The translations under genes and the position numbers were made by a program. Under the pieces are notes generated by a model. That model had not been told where the DNA came from and did not search any database. It saw nothing but the letters and a program-made list of their open reading frames with translations. Shown piece after piece: positions 24,297 to 32,240 of a DNA stretch of 64,000 bases (positions within the stretch are counted from its first letter, which is position 1; the number at the start of each line of letters is the position of its first letter). The stretch spans positions 236,972 through 300,971 of the forward strand of contig JAZOTN010000038.1 of NCBI GenBank assembly GCA_045657665.1, read 5' to 3'. The DNA is from RUG12461 sp045657665. Lineage in GTDB: Bacteria; Bacillota; Clostridia; Lachnospirales; Lachnospiraceae.

Positions 24297-25109
24297 ATGA
24301 CGTATGAGGAGTTAGTGAAAAAAGCAAGAGAAACTGCTGAAAAGCTTGACGGAAGCAAGGCGCAGGGTCATCTGGCGGTAGAGTTCGGTATCACCGATGA
24401 AGATGCAGCCGGCGCGTTCTATCTGGAAGTAAATGATGGAACGGTTACTGTTGAGCCTTATGATTATAACGATTTTGATGTTCGCGTGGAAACAGATGCA
24501 AAGACCGCGCTTGCGATCATCGGCGGCAGAACCGACGGCGTCAAGGCTGCGGCAAACGGCAAGATTGTGACCGAGAGAAATACGGAGGCTCTTGGATTCT
24601 TTATGGCAGCAAAGGCTTCGGCGAAACCGGCGGCAAAGAAACCGGCAGCAAAGAAGCCTGCAGCTAAAAAGACAGCTGCCAAGAAGACGACGGCTAAGAA
24701 GCCGGCGGCAAAGAAACCTGCGGCGAAGACGACAGCGTCAAAGCCGGCAGCAAAGACGACCGCGACGAAGACGACTGCAAAGCCGGCTGCAACGACAACG
24801 GCTGCAAAGAAGCCTGCGGCGAAACCGGCAGCGAAAAAGACTACTGCAAAGAAAGCTGCTCCTGCTAAGAAAGCTGCAACACCGGCTAAGAAGGCAGCTA
24901 CGCCTGCAAAGACTGCGACGACAGCGGCAAAGACAGTGTCCACTGCGGCATCGACAGCTGCAAAGAATGCAACAGCAGCGGTTGGCACAGCAGCAAAGAA
25001 CGCTGCGACTGCAGTGAAATCGGCGGTTACATCGACAGTTTCGAAGTCCACGCAGACAGCTATGCAGATGAGCATCTTCAAGTCATCTGATCCGAAAAAG
25101 ACCAAATAA
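24297..25109 (+). CDS. SCP2-like domain protein with Lys/Ala/Pro-rich histone-H1-like tail
   Basis: 270 residues. Residues 1 to about 105 resemble the SCP2 sterol-carrier fold (MTYEELVKKARETAEKLD, GAFYLEVNDGTVTVEPYDY, DAKTALAIIGGRTDG): a small hydrophobic-ligand-binding domain. The rest is a low-complexity tail of KKPAAKK/AKKTTAKK units, like eukaryotic H1 and bacterial Hc1/AlgP tails, which bind DNA or polyanions through charge. A final segment (TAMQMSIFKSSDPKKTK) is less repetitive. I start at ATG 24297, six bases after GGAGGGA; the frame to 24255 lacks such a site. Joining a lipid-carrier-like domain to an H1-like tail is unusual. Confidence 0.8.
   Translation: MTYEELVKKARETAEKLDGSKAQGHLAVEFGITDEDAAGAFYLEVNDGTVTVEPYDYNDFDVRVETDAKTALAIIGGRTDGVKAAANGKIVTERNTEALGFFMAAKASAKPAAKKPAAKKPAAKKTAAKKTTAKKPAAKKPAAKTTASKPAAKTTATKTTAKPAATTTAAKKPAAKPAAKKTTAKKAAPAKKAATPAKKAATPAKTATTAAKTVSTAASTAAKNATAAVGTAAKNAATAVKSAVTSTVSKSTQTAMQMSIFKSSDPKKTK
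24612..24960 (+). repeat. imperfect coding repeats for the AAKKPAAKK-type tail
   Basis: Short direct repeats of codons for Ala, Lys, Pro and Thr. The repetitiveness makes long shadow frames on both strands and makes the tail liable to length change. Confidence 0.75.
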
Positions 25110-25125
25110 AAAATATGAATTCGTA

Positions 25126-25157
25126 TCCCCTGCATCTAAGGATGCGGGGGATTATTT
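25126..25157 (+). terminator. terminator upstream of thrS
   Basis: CCCCTGCATC and GATGCGGGGG form a 10-bp stem with a G-U pair and a short loop, followed by ATTATTTCATTT. It ends the SCP2/H1-like gene; it lies just before the thrS ribosome binding site, so it could also act on thrS readthrough. No T-box features are seen. Confidence 0.75.
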
Positions 25158-25176
25158 CATTTAAGGAGTTATGCAC

Positions 25177-26982
25177 ATGAAAGAAGAAACACTTGCGGTA
25201 TACCGGCATTCGCTGGCACATATCCTGGCAAAAGCGGTTATTGAGATCTTCGGGGAAGACAAGGTACAGTATGCGATCGGACCGGAGATCGATGACGGAT
25301 TCTACTATGATTTTGTTTTGCCGAGACCGGTCACTGAGGAGGACTATCCGGTGATCGAAGACAAAATGCGGGAGATTTTAAAGCGACGTGAAAACTGGGC
25401 ACGGCATGAGATCCCGAGAGATGAGGCACTGAAGCTTTTTGCTTCCCAGAAATTCAAAAAGGAGATCATCGAGGATCTTCCGGAGGATGCTGTCATTTCC
25501 ACTTATGAGACAGGGGAAGATTTTGTGGATCTTTGCAGGGGTCCTCATGTTGCCAATTCGGAAGAACTGCTATCTGCTGCATTCAAGGTGAAATCCGCAT
25601 CAGGTGCATACTGGCGCGGCGATGAAAAGAGGGATTCCCTTCAGCGGATCTATGTATATGCGTTCCCGACGAAGGATGAATTGAAAGCGCATCTGGCGCT
25701 GATCCGCGAAGCCATGGAACGGGATCATAAGAAGCTCGGGCCGAAACTTGACCTCTTTATGTTCCAAGAGACCGCGCCGGGTATGCCGTACTGGCTCCCG
25801 AGAGGCTGGAGACTTTATCAGACGCTCATCCGTTTCTGGCGCGAGATCCATGACCGCCATGGCTATCAGGAGATTTCGGCGCCGGTGATCAATAACAAAA
25901 AACTCTGGCTGATCAGCGGGCACTGGGCACATTACCAGAACAACATGTTTGTGGTTCCGGAGCTTTCCGGAAAGATGGATGAAAATGGGAATGTGGAGTT
26001 TTCTCTTTCCGATGACGACATCATGGCAGCAAAGCCGATGAACTGCCCGAACGCAATGCTGACGTATAAGAGAACGCAGCACAGTTATCGGGAACTTCCG
26101 ATCCGTTATGATGAACTGGATGTGGTGCACCGCAAGGAAAAGAGCGGTCAGCTAAACGGCCTGTTTCGCGTACAGTCCTTCCGCCAGGATGATGATCATA
26201 CCTTTGTGACAGAGGGACAGATCGAGTCGGAGATCGCGGATATCATGGAGATCGCAGATCAGATCTATGCCACCTTCGGGATTACTTACAGAGCGGAATT
26301 GTCCACACGTCCGGACGATTTTATGGGAGATATTGAAGTCTGGAATCAGGCAGAAGCGGCACTGAAGAATATCCTGAACAAGAAATACGGCGAGGGAAAC
26401 TATGAGATCAATGAAGGTGACGGTGCTTTCTATGGTCCGAAGATCGATCTGCAGATGAAGGATGCACTCGGAAGAGAGTGGCAGTGTGGTACGATCCAGC
26501 TGGATTTCCAGCTCCCGCATAATTTCGAACTGACCTATCAGGACTCGGATGGAATCCTGAAACAGCCGGTGGTTATTCACCGGGCGATCTTCGGGTCGTT
26601 TGAGCGATTCATCGGCATCCTGATCGAGAACTACAAAGGGGACTTCCCGTTCTGGCTTTGTCCGTATCAGGTTGCGATCGTGCCGATCCGGCTTTCGCAT
26701 AACGACTTTGCAAAGCAGGTGGAAGAAAAGCTCCAGAAGGCAGGCATCCGTGTGGAAGCAGATTACGCGGACAAGAACATGAATGAGAAGATCAAAGCAT
26801 TCAAGCTGATGAAGGATCCGTACATCCTCGTGATCGGGGATAAGGAAGCGGAGACGGGAACGGTTTCCATAACGATCCGCGGGGAGAAAAAACAGCTTCA
26901 TGACATTCCGGTGGATACGTTTGTGGAGGCATGCCGGAAGCTGAACGAGGAGCACAGCCAGGAACTTTTGAAGGAAATGTGA
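25177..26982 (+). CDS. thrS: threonyl-tRNA synthetase lacking the N-terminal TGS domain
   Basis: 601 residues, compared with about 640 for the usual enzyme. The protein starts directly in the editing domain (HSLAHILAKAV, the HxxxH motif near the N-terminus; CRGPHV carries the other editing ligands). The catalytic core has the class II motifs and zinc ligands in PMNCPNAM, DDDHTF and VVIHRAIFGS, and the C-terminal anticodon-binding domain is complete. Only the TGS domain is missing. AAGGAG lies 8 bases before ATG 25177; ATG 25171 is too close to it. A hairpin (27039-27071) ends the gene. Confidence 0.96.
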   Translation: MKEETLAVYRHSLAHILAKAVIEIFGEDKVQYAIGPEIDDGFYYDFVLPRPVTEEDYPVIEDKMREILKRRENWARHEIPRDEALKLFASQKFKKEIIEDLPEDAVISTYETGEDFVDLCRGPHVANSEELLSAAFKVKSASGAYWRGDEKRDSLQRIYVYAFPTKDELKAHLALIREAMERDHKKLGPKLDLFMFQETAPGMPYWLPRGWRLYQTLIRFWREIHDRHGYQEISAPVINNKKLWLISGHWAHYQNNMFVVPELSGKMDENGNVEFSLSDDDIMAAKPMNCPNAMLTYKRTQHSYRELPIRYDELDVVHRKEKSGQLNGLFRVQSFRQDDDHTFVTEGQIESEIADIMEIADQIYATFGITYRAELSTRPDDFMGDIEVWNQAEAALKNILNKKYGEGNYEINEGDGAFYGPKIDLQMKDALGREWQCGTIQLDFQLPHNFELTYQDSDGILKQPVVIHRAIFGSFERFIGILIENYKGDFPFWLCPYQVAIVPIRLSHNDFAKQVEEKLQKAGIRVEADYADKNMNEKIKAFKLMKDPYILVIGDKEAETGTVSITIRGEKKQLHDIPVDTFVEACRKLNEEHSQELLKEM

Positions 26983-27038
26983 AACACTGATTCTATATCT
27001 GGTATGTGATGTATAAAAACACAACAATATATGGAAAA

Positions 27039-27071
27039 CGCCGAAAAATTCGATATTTTCGGCGCTTTTTT
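27039..27071 (+). terminator. rho-independent terminator after thrS
   Basis: CGCCGAAAA and TTTTCGGCG form a 9-bp stem with an 8-base loop, followed by CTTTTTT. Confidence 0.9.
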
Positions 27072-27072
27072 G

Positions 27073-27101
27073 TTGCATTTTTTCAGATGTTGGATTACAA
27101 T
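27073..27101 (+). promoter_or_regulatory. mraZ / dcw cluster promoter
   Basis: TTGCAT (27073-27078), a 17-base spacer and TACAAT (27096-27101), beginning right after the thrS terminator. Confidence 0.7.
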
Positions 27102-27102
27102 G

Positions 27103-27148
27103 TGGTTAGTGAGTGGTGGAAAGTGGTATAAAATGGTATGAAGTGGAG
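27103..27148 (+). promoter_or_regulatory. MraZ operator: TGG repeats at 10-11-bp spacing
   Basis: TGG triplets lie at 27103, 27114, 27124, 27134 and 27144 within GTGG/ATGG contexts, that is once per helical turn, between the -10 and mraZ. MraZ rings are known to bind direct repeats of this kind in mraZ promoters, so autorepression is the likely role. Confidence 0.75.
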
Positions 27149-27162
27149 CAAATGACAAAAAA

Positions 27163-27597
27163 ATGATGTTCATGGGCGAATACAATCATACCGTAGACGA
27201 GAAGGGGCGTCTGATCGTACCTTCCAAGTTTCGGGAGCAGCTGGGCGATGAATTCGTAGTGACCAAGGGTCTCGACGGATGCCTTTTTATTTATCCCGAA
27301 GATGAGTGGGACCGGATCGAGGAGAAATTCCGTGAGGTTCCGCTGACCACACAGGATGCAAGAAAGTTTGCAAGATTTTTCTTCGCGGGCGCGGCGACCT
27401 GCGAGATTGACAAGCAGGGACGTATCCTGCTGCCACAGGTTTTAAGGGCGCATGCAAATATCACGAAAGATGCAGTGCTGGTGGGAGTTTTGAACCGTGT
27501 CGAGATCTGGAGCAGAGAACGCTGGGAGAGCGAGAGCAGCTTTGACGATATGAACCAGATCGCGGAGCATATGGCAGAGTTGGGGCTGAGTATCTAG
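27163..27597 (+). CDS. mraZ: transcriptional regulator MraZ
   Basis: 144 residues with two SpoVT/AbrB-like halves: MGEYNHTVDEKGRLIVPSKFR and CEIDKQGRILLPQVLR each hold the DxKGR motif. MraZ forms a ring and represses the division/cell-wall cluster through its own promoter. Start is ATG 27163 or 27166; no good ribosome binding site stands at normal spacing (GGAG at 27145-27148 is about 14 bases away). rsmH begins immediately at the stop codon. Confidence 0.95.
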   Translation: MMFMGEYNHTVDEKGRLIVPSKFREQLGDEFVVTKGLDGCLFIYPEDEWDRIEEKFREVPLTTQDARKFARFFFAGAATCEIDKQGRILLPQVLRAHANITKDAVLVGVLNRVEIWSRERWESESSFDDMNQIAEHMAELGLSI

Positions 27598-28536
27598 ATG
27601 GATTTTTCCCATAAACCGGTTCTTTTTGAAGAAGTCATTGAAAATCTTCAGATCCGTCCGGAGGGCATATATGTAGACGGAACACTGGGCGGCGCGGGAC
27701 ATTCCTCTGCGATCGCGGAACGCCTTTGCGGGAGCGGATTTCTCATCGGAGTGGACAGAGACCGGGATGCGATCAGAACCGCAACTGAGCGGCTCAAACC
27801 ATTTAATGAAAGAGTGCGGATCGTGCGCGGAAATTACGGCGAGATCCCCGCGATACTGAAAGAGCAGGGCGTTGAAAAGGTCGACGGGATATTGCTGGAT
27901 CTGGGAGTTTCCTCCTACCAGCTGGACAATGCAGACCGCGGCTTCACATACAGAGAGCCGGATGCACCGCTCGATATGAGGATGGACGACCGGGACACCC
28001 TTACCGCCGAGACGATCGTGAATGAATACAGCGAGGAAGAACTGGCGGAGATCCTGAGAAAATATGGAGAAGAGCGGTTCGCAGGGAATATAGCAAAAAA
28101 CATTGTTAAGGAACGCGGGAAAGAAAGGATACGGACTGCAGGGAAGCTTACGGAAATCATTGAACGGTCGATTCCAAGGAAAATGAGGGTGACCGGAGGA
28201 CATCCCGCAAAACGAACCTTTCAGGCGATCCGGATAGAATGTAACGATGAACTTGGTGTCCTGGAGAAGAGCATCGACGCACTGATCGATCTGCTGAAAC
28301 CGGAAGGAAGACTTCTTATTATCACCTTCCATTCACTGGAAGACCGGATCGTAAAAAATGCTTTTCAGAGAAATGAAAAACCTTGTACCTGCCCAAAGGA
28401 ATTTCCGGTCTGTGTCTGCGGCAGGAAGTCAAAAGGAAAAACAGAGCCGAGACACCCGATCATCCCAAGCGACTCGGAGAAAGAGGAGAATCCGAGGAGT
28501 AAAAGCGCAAAACTACGTGTATTTGTTCGGAAGTAG
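27598..28536 (+). CDS. rsmH: 16S rRNA m4C1402 methyltransferase RsmH
   Basis: 312 residues. It methylates N4 of C1402 in the ribosomal P site with SAM. DFSHKPVLFEEV, VDGTLGGAGHS (SAM site), LLDLGVSSYQLD and RTFQAIRIECNDEL are family signatures. The ATG touches the mraZ stop codon, so translation is coupled. The C-terminal cysteines in PCTCPKEFPVCVCG are typical of RsmH. Confidence 0.96.
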   Translation: MDFSHKPVLFEEVIENLQIRPEGIYVDGTLGGAGHSSAIAERLCGSGFLIGVDRDRDAIRTATERLKPFNERVRIVRGNYGEIPAILKEQGVEKVDGILLDLGVSSYQLDNADRGFTYREPDAPLDMRMDDRDTLTAETIVNEYSEEELAEILRKYGEERFAGNIAKNIVKERGKERIRTAGKLTEIIERSIPRKMRVTGGHPAKRTFQAIRIECNDELGVLEKSIDALIDLLKPEGRLLIITFHSLEDRIVKNAFQRNEKPCTCPKEFPVCVCGRKSKGKTEPRHPIIPSDSEKEENPRSKSAKLRVFVRK

Positions 28537-28577
28537 AGGAACCCGGCAAATCATGTTTCATCTATGAGGAGTTTATA

Positions 28578-29087
28578 ATGTCAAGAAGAAAAGGAACACC
28601 TTATACTTACGGGAACACGGCGAGGAGACTCGAGGAGGCACCGGATTACAGCGCCTATAAGCGTCAGAGAGCGCTGGAGGTACAGCGCGAACTGGAAGAA
28701 AAGCGTGAGAGGGATGAAGCGAAAAACCGCAGAGAGAACGCGGCGCGCAGGAATCAGATGCGTGAGCTTTCGCTCAGCAGAGGGTACGTGACATTTCTGA
28801 CGTTTGCTGGTATTATAACAGCGACGATATCGGCGTCTTATGTCAAGCTTCAGTCGGATATGACAGCGCACATGAAAAACATCTCCCGGCTTGAAAGCCA
28901 GCTGGAGGACGTCAGAGCGGATAATGCGGCAGCAGAGAAGAGGCTTAGTACAGCCGGAGACTTAAGGTATATCAAAGAAGTTGCGGTATCACAGATGGGT
29001 ATGGGTTACGCCTCGGAAGACCAGGTGGTGTACTATACGGTGGATCAGGCGGATTATATGAACCAATACGCAGACATCCCGGAGTGA
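28578..29087 (+). CDS. ftsL: FtsL-like cell division protein
   Basis: 169 residues. A long basic cytosolic region (to about residue 68), one TM helix (about 71-88, YVTFLTFAGIITATISAS) and a short extracellular coiled coil (KLQSDMTAHMKNISRLESQ) give the FtsL/DivIC layout. Placement between rsmH and the FtsI-type PBP supports FtsL rather than DivIC. It would form the FtsLB-DivIB complex at the septum. The cytosolic part is longer than in most FtsL proteins. Confidence 0.82.
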   Translation: MSRRKGTPYTYGNTARRLEEAPDYSAYKRQRALEVQRELEEKRERDEAKNRRENAARRNQMRELSLSRGYVTFLTFAGIITATISASYVKLQSDMTAHMKNISRLESQLEDVRADNAAAEKRLSTAGDLRYIKEVAVSQMGMGYASEDQVVYYTVDQADYMNQYADIPE

Positions 29088-29117
29088 TGCGCGCGACCTG
29101 AACGGGAAGCGGTCAAA

Positions 29118-31163
29118 GTGGCACAGAGCAAAGAACGAAAAAAACTCGGAAAGAAAATGCGGACAAAGCTGGTGATACTCTTTACAGTACTATCACTGGC
29201 TTTAATTGGTTTGATCGTCAGATTGTCCTATATTGAATACACCAGCAGGGAAAAGTATCAGAAGATCGTACTTTCGCAGCAGGAATATAATAGCAAGGTG
29301 ATCCCTTATCAGAGGGGCGATATTACGGATCGGAAGGGTACGGTTCTTGCGACCAGCACCGATGTCTACAATGTCATTTTAGATTGCAGCGTGCTCACCG
29401 CTAAAGAGGAGACGGTAGAACCGACGCTCGCGGCGCTTGCACAATGCTTTCCGGAACTAGATATGGAGTCTGTCCGTGCAAAGATCGCCGAGGATCCTGA
29501 CAGCCGCTATGCGGTGCTGCTCAAAAAGCTTCCTTACAGCGAGGTTCAGCCGTTTGTGGAAATGCAGGATGATAAGGAAAACCATCCGGATATCAGCAGC
29601 GGGATCTGGTTTGAAAAGGAATACCAGAGGGAATACCCGTACGGTGAAATGGGGAGCTCGGTAGTCGGCTTTATCACTTCCGGAAACGTTGGGATGGCAG
29701 GCGTGGAAAACTCCTATAATGACACCTTAAACGGCGTGAACGGAAGGGAATACGGATACCTGAATTCCGACAACAATTTTGAAAAGACCATTAAGGACGC
29801 GCAGGACGGCAACAATGTGGTCCTTACCATAGATGCGAACATTCAGGGCATCGTGGAAGAAAAGGTCATGAAGTTCCAGACAGAGAACGCAAATGTGGCA
29901 AGACCCGGCGCGGGCAGCAAGCACACTGCCGCGATCGTCATGGATCCGAACAACGGAGAGATCCTTGCGATGGCGCAGTATCCGAATTATGATTCCGCGG
30001 ATCCCTGGTCACTTTCCCGTTATTACACAGATGGCCAGCTCGTCATGATGAGTGAAGAGGAAAAACTGGATGCATTAAACGGGTTGTGGCAAAACTACTG
30101 TCTGACTGCAACCTATGAGCCCGGTTCCACGAGCAAGCCGTTTACTGTGGCCTGTGGATTGGAAACAGGCGCGCTGAACGGGAGCGAGACATATTACTGC
30201 GACGGATACGAAGAGATCTCGGGATACCGGGTTAAGTGCGTCAACCGGAACGGCCACGGGCTGGAGGATATCCAGCATGCGATCATGAATTCCTGTAATG
30301 ACGCGCTGATGCAGATGTCTTATGTGATAGGACCGGAGAACTTTACAAAATATCAACATACATTCGGGTTCGGACTGAAGACAAACATTGATCTTCCGGG
30401 AGAAGCAAGAACGGATTCGCTGATTTACAAGCTTGAGGATATGCAGGCAATTGACCTTGCCACCAATGCATTCGGACAGAATTACAACTGTACCATGATT
30501 CAGATGGCAACAGCGTTTTCCTCCCTGATTAACGGCGGTTATTATTATCAGCCGCATGTGATGAAACGAATTACGGATCCGGAAGGGAATACGATCGAAG
30601 ACTTCGGTGCCAATCTTGTCAAGCAGACCATTTCCGCGGAAACCAGCGAGCTTGTGAAAAGTTATCTTTACGCCACGGTCAGCGGCGGAGGTACCGGAAA
30701 GAGTGCAAAGGTTCTCGGTTATTCCATGGGAGGAAAGACGGGAACCGCGCAGAAAGTACCAAGGGACGGGATCAATTATCTGGTATCTTTCATCGGCTAT
30801 ATTCCGACCGATCATCCGAAGGCGGTGGTTTATGTGATCGTGGATGAGCCGAATTCGGAATCACAGCCCCACAGTACGTTTGCCATGGGGATTGCAAAGG
30901 AGATTTTTACGGATATCCTGCCGTATCTCAATATCTATCCGGATGAGATGACGCCGGAAGAACTTCAGCAGGCGCTGATCGAAGAGGAACAAAAAGCAGC
31001 TGAGGAAGCAGCGGCAGAAGCGGCTGCGCAGCAGGCAGCGCAGGCGGAAGTACCTGGCGCGGTGCCGGAGGTACCTGTTATGCCGCTCGGGCCCGAAGAG
31101 GCCGGGCCGGAAGCACCGGCGATGGACATTGTCCTTGCCGCACCGGAAACACCCTTGCAGTAA
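29118..31163 (+). CDS. pbpB: division-specific penicillin-binding transpeptidase (FtsI/PBP2B-like)
   Basis: 681 residues. N-terminal TM (about 17-37), PBP-dimer domain (RGDITDRKGTVLATS), then a transpeptidase with STSK (nucleophile Ser near 336), SCN near 392 and KTGT near 538. It cross-links septal peptidoglycan. No PASTA domains; the last 70 residues are a Glu/Ala/Pro-rich low-complexity tail likely to lie outside the cell. The start is a GTG (29118) with a weak GGGAAG site; ATG 29157 is an alternative just before the TM. Symbol assigned by position in the cluster. Confidence 0.92.
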   Translation: MAQSKERKKLGKKMRTKLVILFTVLSLALIGLIVRLSYIEYTSREKYQKIVLSQQEYNSKVIPYQRGDITDRKGTVLATSTDVYNVILDCSVLTAKEETVEPTLAALAQCFPELDMESVRAKIAEDPDSRYAVLLKKLPYSEVQPFVEMQDDKENHPDISSGIWFEKEYQREYPYGEMGSSVVGFITSGNVGMAGVENSYNDTLNGVNGREYGYLNSDNNFEKTIKDAQDGNNVVLTIDANIQGIVEEKVMKFQTENANVARPGAGSKHTAAIVMDPNNGEILAMAQYPNYDSADPWSLSRYYTDGQLVMMSEEEKLDALNGLWQNYCLTATYEPGSTSKPFTVACGLETGALNGSETYYCDGYEEISGYRVKCVNRNGHGLEDIQHAIMNSCNDALMQMSYVIGPENFTKYQHTFGFGLKTNIDLPGEARTDSLIYKLEDMQAIDLATNAFGQNYNCTMIQMATAFSSLINGGYYYQPHVMKRITDPEGNTIEDFGANLVKQTISAETSELVKSYLYATVSGGGTGKSAKVLGYSMGGKTGTAQKVPRDGINYLVSFIGYIPTDHPKAVVYVIVDEPNSESQPHSTFAMGIAKEIFTDILPYLNIYPDEMTPEELQQALIEEEQKAAEEAAAEAAAQQAAQAEVPGAVPEVPVMPLGPEEAGPEAPAMDIVLAAPETPLQ

Positions 31164-31174
31164 AAGGGGAAATC

Positions 31175-31208
31175 TACTATACTCATAAATGTTCAATTCA
31201 GTATAGTA
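31175..31208. repeat. 9-bp inverted repeat between pbpB and mraY
   Basis: TACTATACT (31175-31183) and AGTATAGTA (31200-31208) are perfect complements separated by 16 bases, two helical turns centre to centre. No U-run follows, so an operator or an mRNA hairpin before mraY is more likely than a terminator. Confidence 0.5.
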
Positions 31209-31229
31209 ACCGGGAAGAGGTGCGTTGTT

Positions 31230-32174
31230 GTGTTAATAACGATCATTTCGCTTTTTATAGCTTTTGCAGTTGTGGCAGCATTGGGACCATTTGTGATCCC
31301 TGCACTGAGGCGGCTTAAGATCGGACAGACCGAGAGGGAAGAGCTCCATCATGAAAGCAAGAACGGAACGCCGACGATGGGCGGGATCATGATCCTGATC
31401 GCGGTAACGGTAGGCGCGCTTCCTTTTGTCGGGATGTGTCCCCGGATCATTCCAATCCTTCTTCTGACGCTCGGTTTTGGACTTATAGGTTTTCTCGACG
31501 ATTTTCTGAAGGTGGTTCTCAGGCGCCCGGACGGGCTTCTCGCCTGGCAGAAAATGGCGCTGGAACTTGTCGTGACAACCATTACGGTCGTTTATATCAT
31601 CTGGTTTTCTGACATTTCTCTTGAAATCCTGATCCCCTTTACCGGAAAGATGGTGAATATCGGATGGGTGGCAGTGCCGCTCCTCTATTTTGTAGTTCTC
31701 GGTACGGTGAACGGAGTGAATTTTACCGACGGTCTGGACGGGCTTTCCAGTAGCGTGACGATTCCCATAGCGATCTTTTTTGCAGTGGCCGCGATCATGC
31801 GCGGAGGAATGATCGGACCAATGCCGGGAGCCGTGGCAGGCGCTCTTATGGGATTCCTTCTCTACAATGCATATCCAGCCAAAGTATTTATGGGGGATAC
31901 GGGATCCCTTGCGCTCGGAGGCTTTGTGGCCGGCACGGCGTACGCCCTGAACATGCCGATCTTTATTGCGATCGTTGGAGCGATCTACGTGATCGAGGTG
32001 CTGTCTGTTATTCTGCAGGTCGGATATTTTAAGACGACACATGGGAAGCGGCTTTTTAAGATGGCGCCGATCCATCATCATTTTGAGAAAAGCGGCTGGA
32101 GCGAGACCAGGATTGTTGCGGTCTTTATGGTGGTGACGTTCCTGCTTTGCTTCGTGGGAATACTTGCTTTATAG
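31230..32174 (+). CDS. mraY: phospho-N-acetylmuramoyl-pentapeptide transferase
   Basis: 314 residues with about ten TM helices. It makes lipid I from UDP-MurNAc-pentapeptide and undecaprenyl phosphate. GTPTMGGI, LGFLDDFLK-type IGFLDDFLK, NGVNFTDGLDGL and MAPIHHHFEKSGWSE are the family's catalytic motifs. The start is a GTG with GAAGAGG nine bases upstream. murE and murF, often placed before mraY, are absent here. Confidence 0.97.
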   Translation: MLITIISLFIAFAVVAALGPFVIPALRRLKIGQTEREELHHESKNGTPTMGGIMILIAVTVGALPFVGMCPRIIPILLLTLGFGLIGFLDDFLKVVLRRPDGLLAWQKMALELVVTTITVVYIIWFSDISLEILIPFTGKMVNIGWVAVPLLYFVVLGTVNGVNFTDGLDGLSSSVTIPIAIFFAVAAIMRGGMIGPMPGAVAGALMGFLLYNAYPAKVFMGDTGSLALGGFVAGTAYALNMPIFIAIVGAIYVIEVLSVILQVGYFKTTHGKRLFKMAPIHHHFEKSGWSETRIVAVFMVVTFLLCFVGILAL

Positions 32175-32240
32175 AATTGTATTTTGATTATATCGGTGGT
32201 TTCCTGAAATGGTACCACGAAACATTGATCGAGGGAGCTT

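Noticed and set aside
24464..25135. Ala/Phe/Val-rich 223-residue minus-strand frame and an Arg/Gln-rich plus-strand frame across the H1-like tail
   Set aside because: Both are shadows of the Lys/Ala/Pro coding repeat; they have no ribosome binding site and biased composition explained by the repeat.
25110..25176. T-box leader for thrS
   Set aside because: The gap is only 67 bp, holds one terminator, and no T-box sequence or specifier stem is seen. The same holds for argS and gltX.
27152..27166. Four-codon frame ATG ACA AAA AAA TGA overlapping the mraZ start
   Set aside because: The upstream GGAG is only three bases from its ATG, too close for normal initiation; more likely chance.
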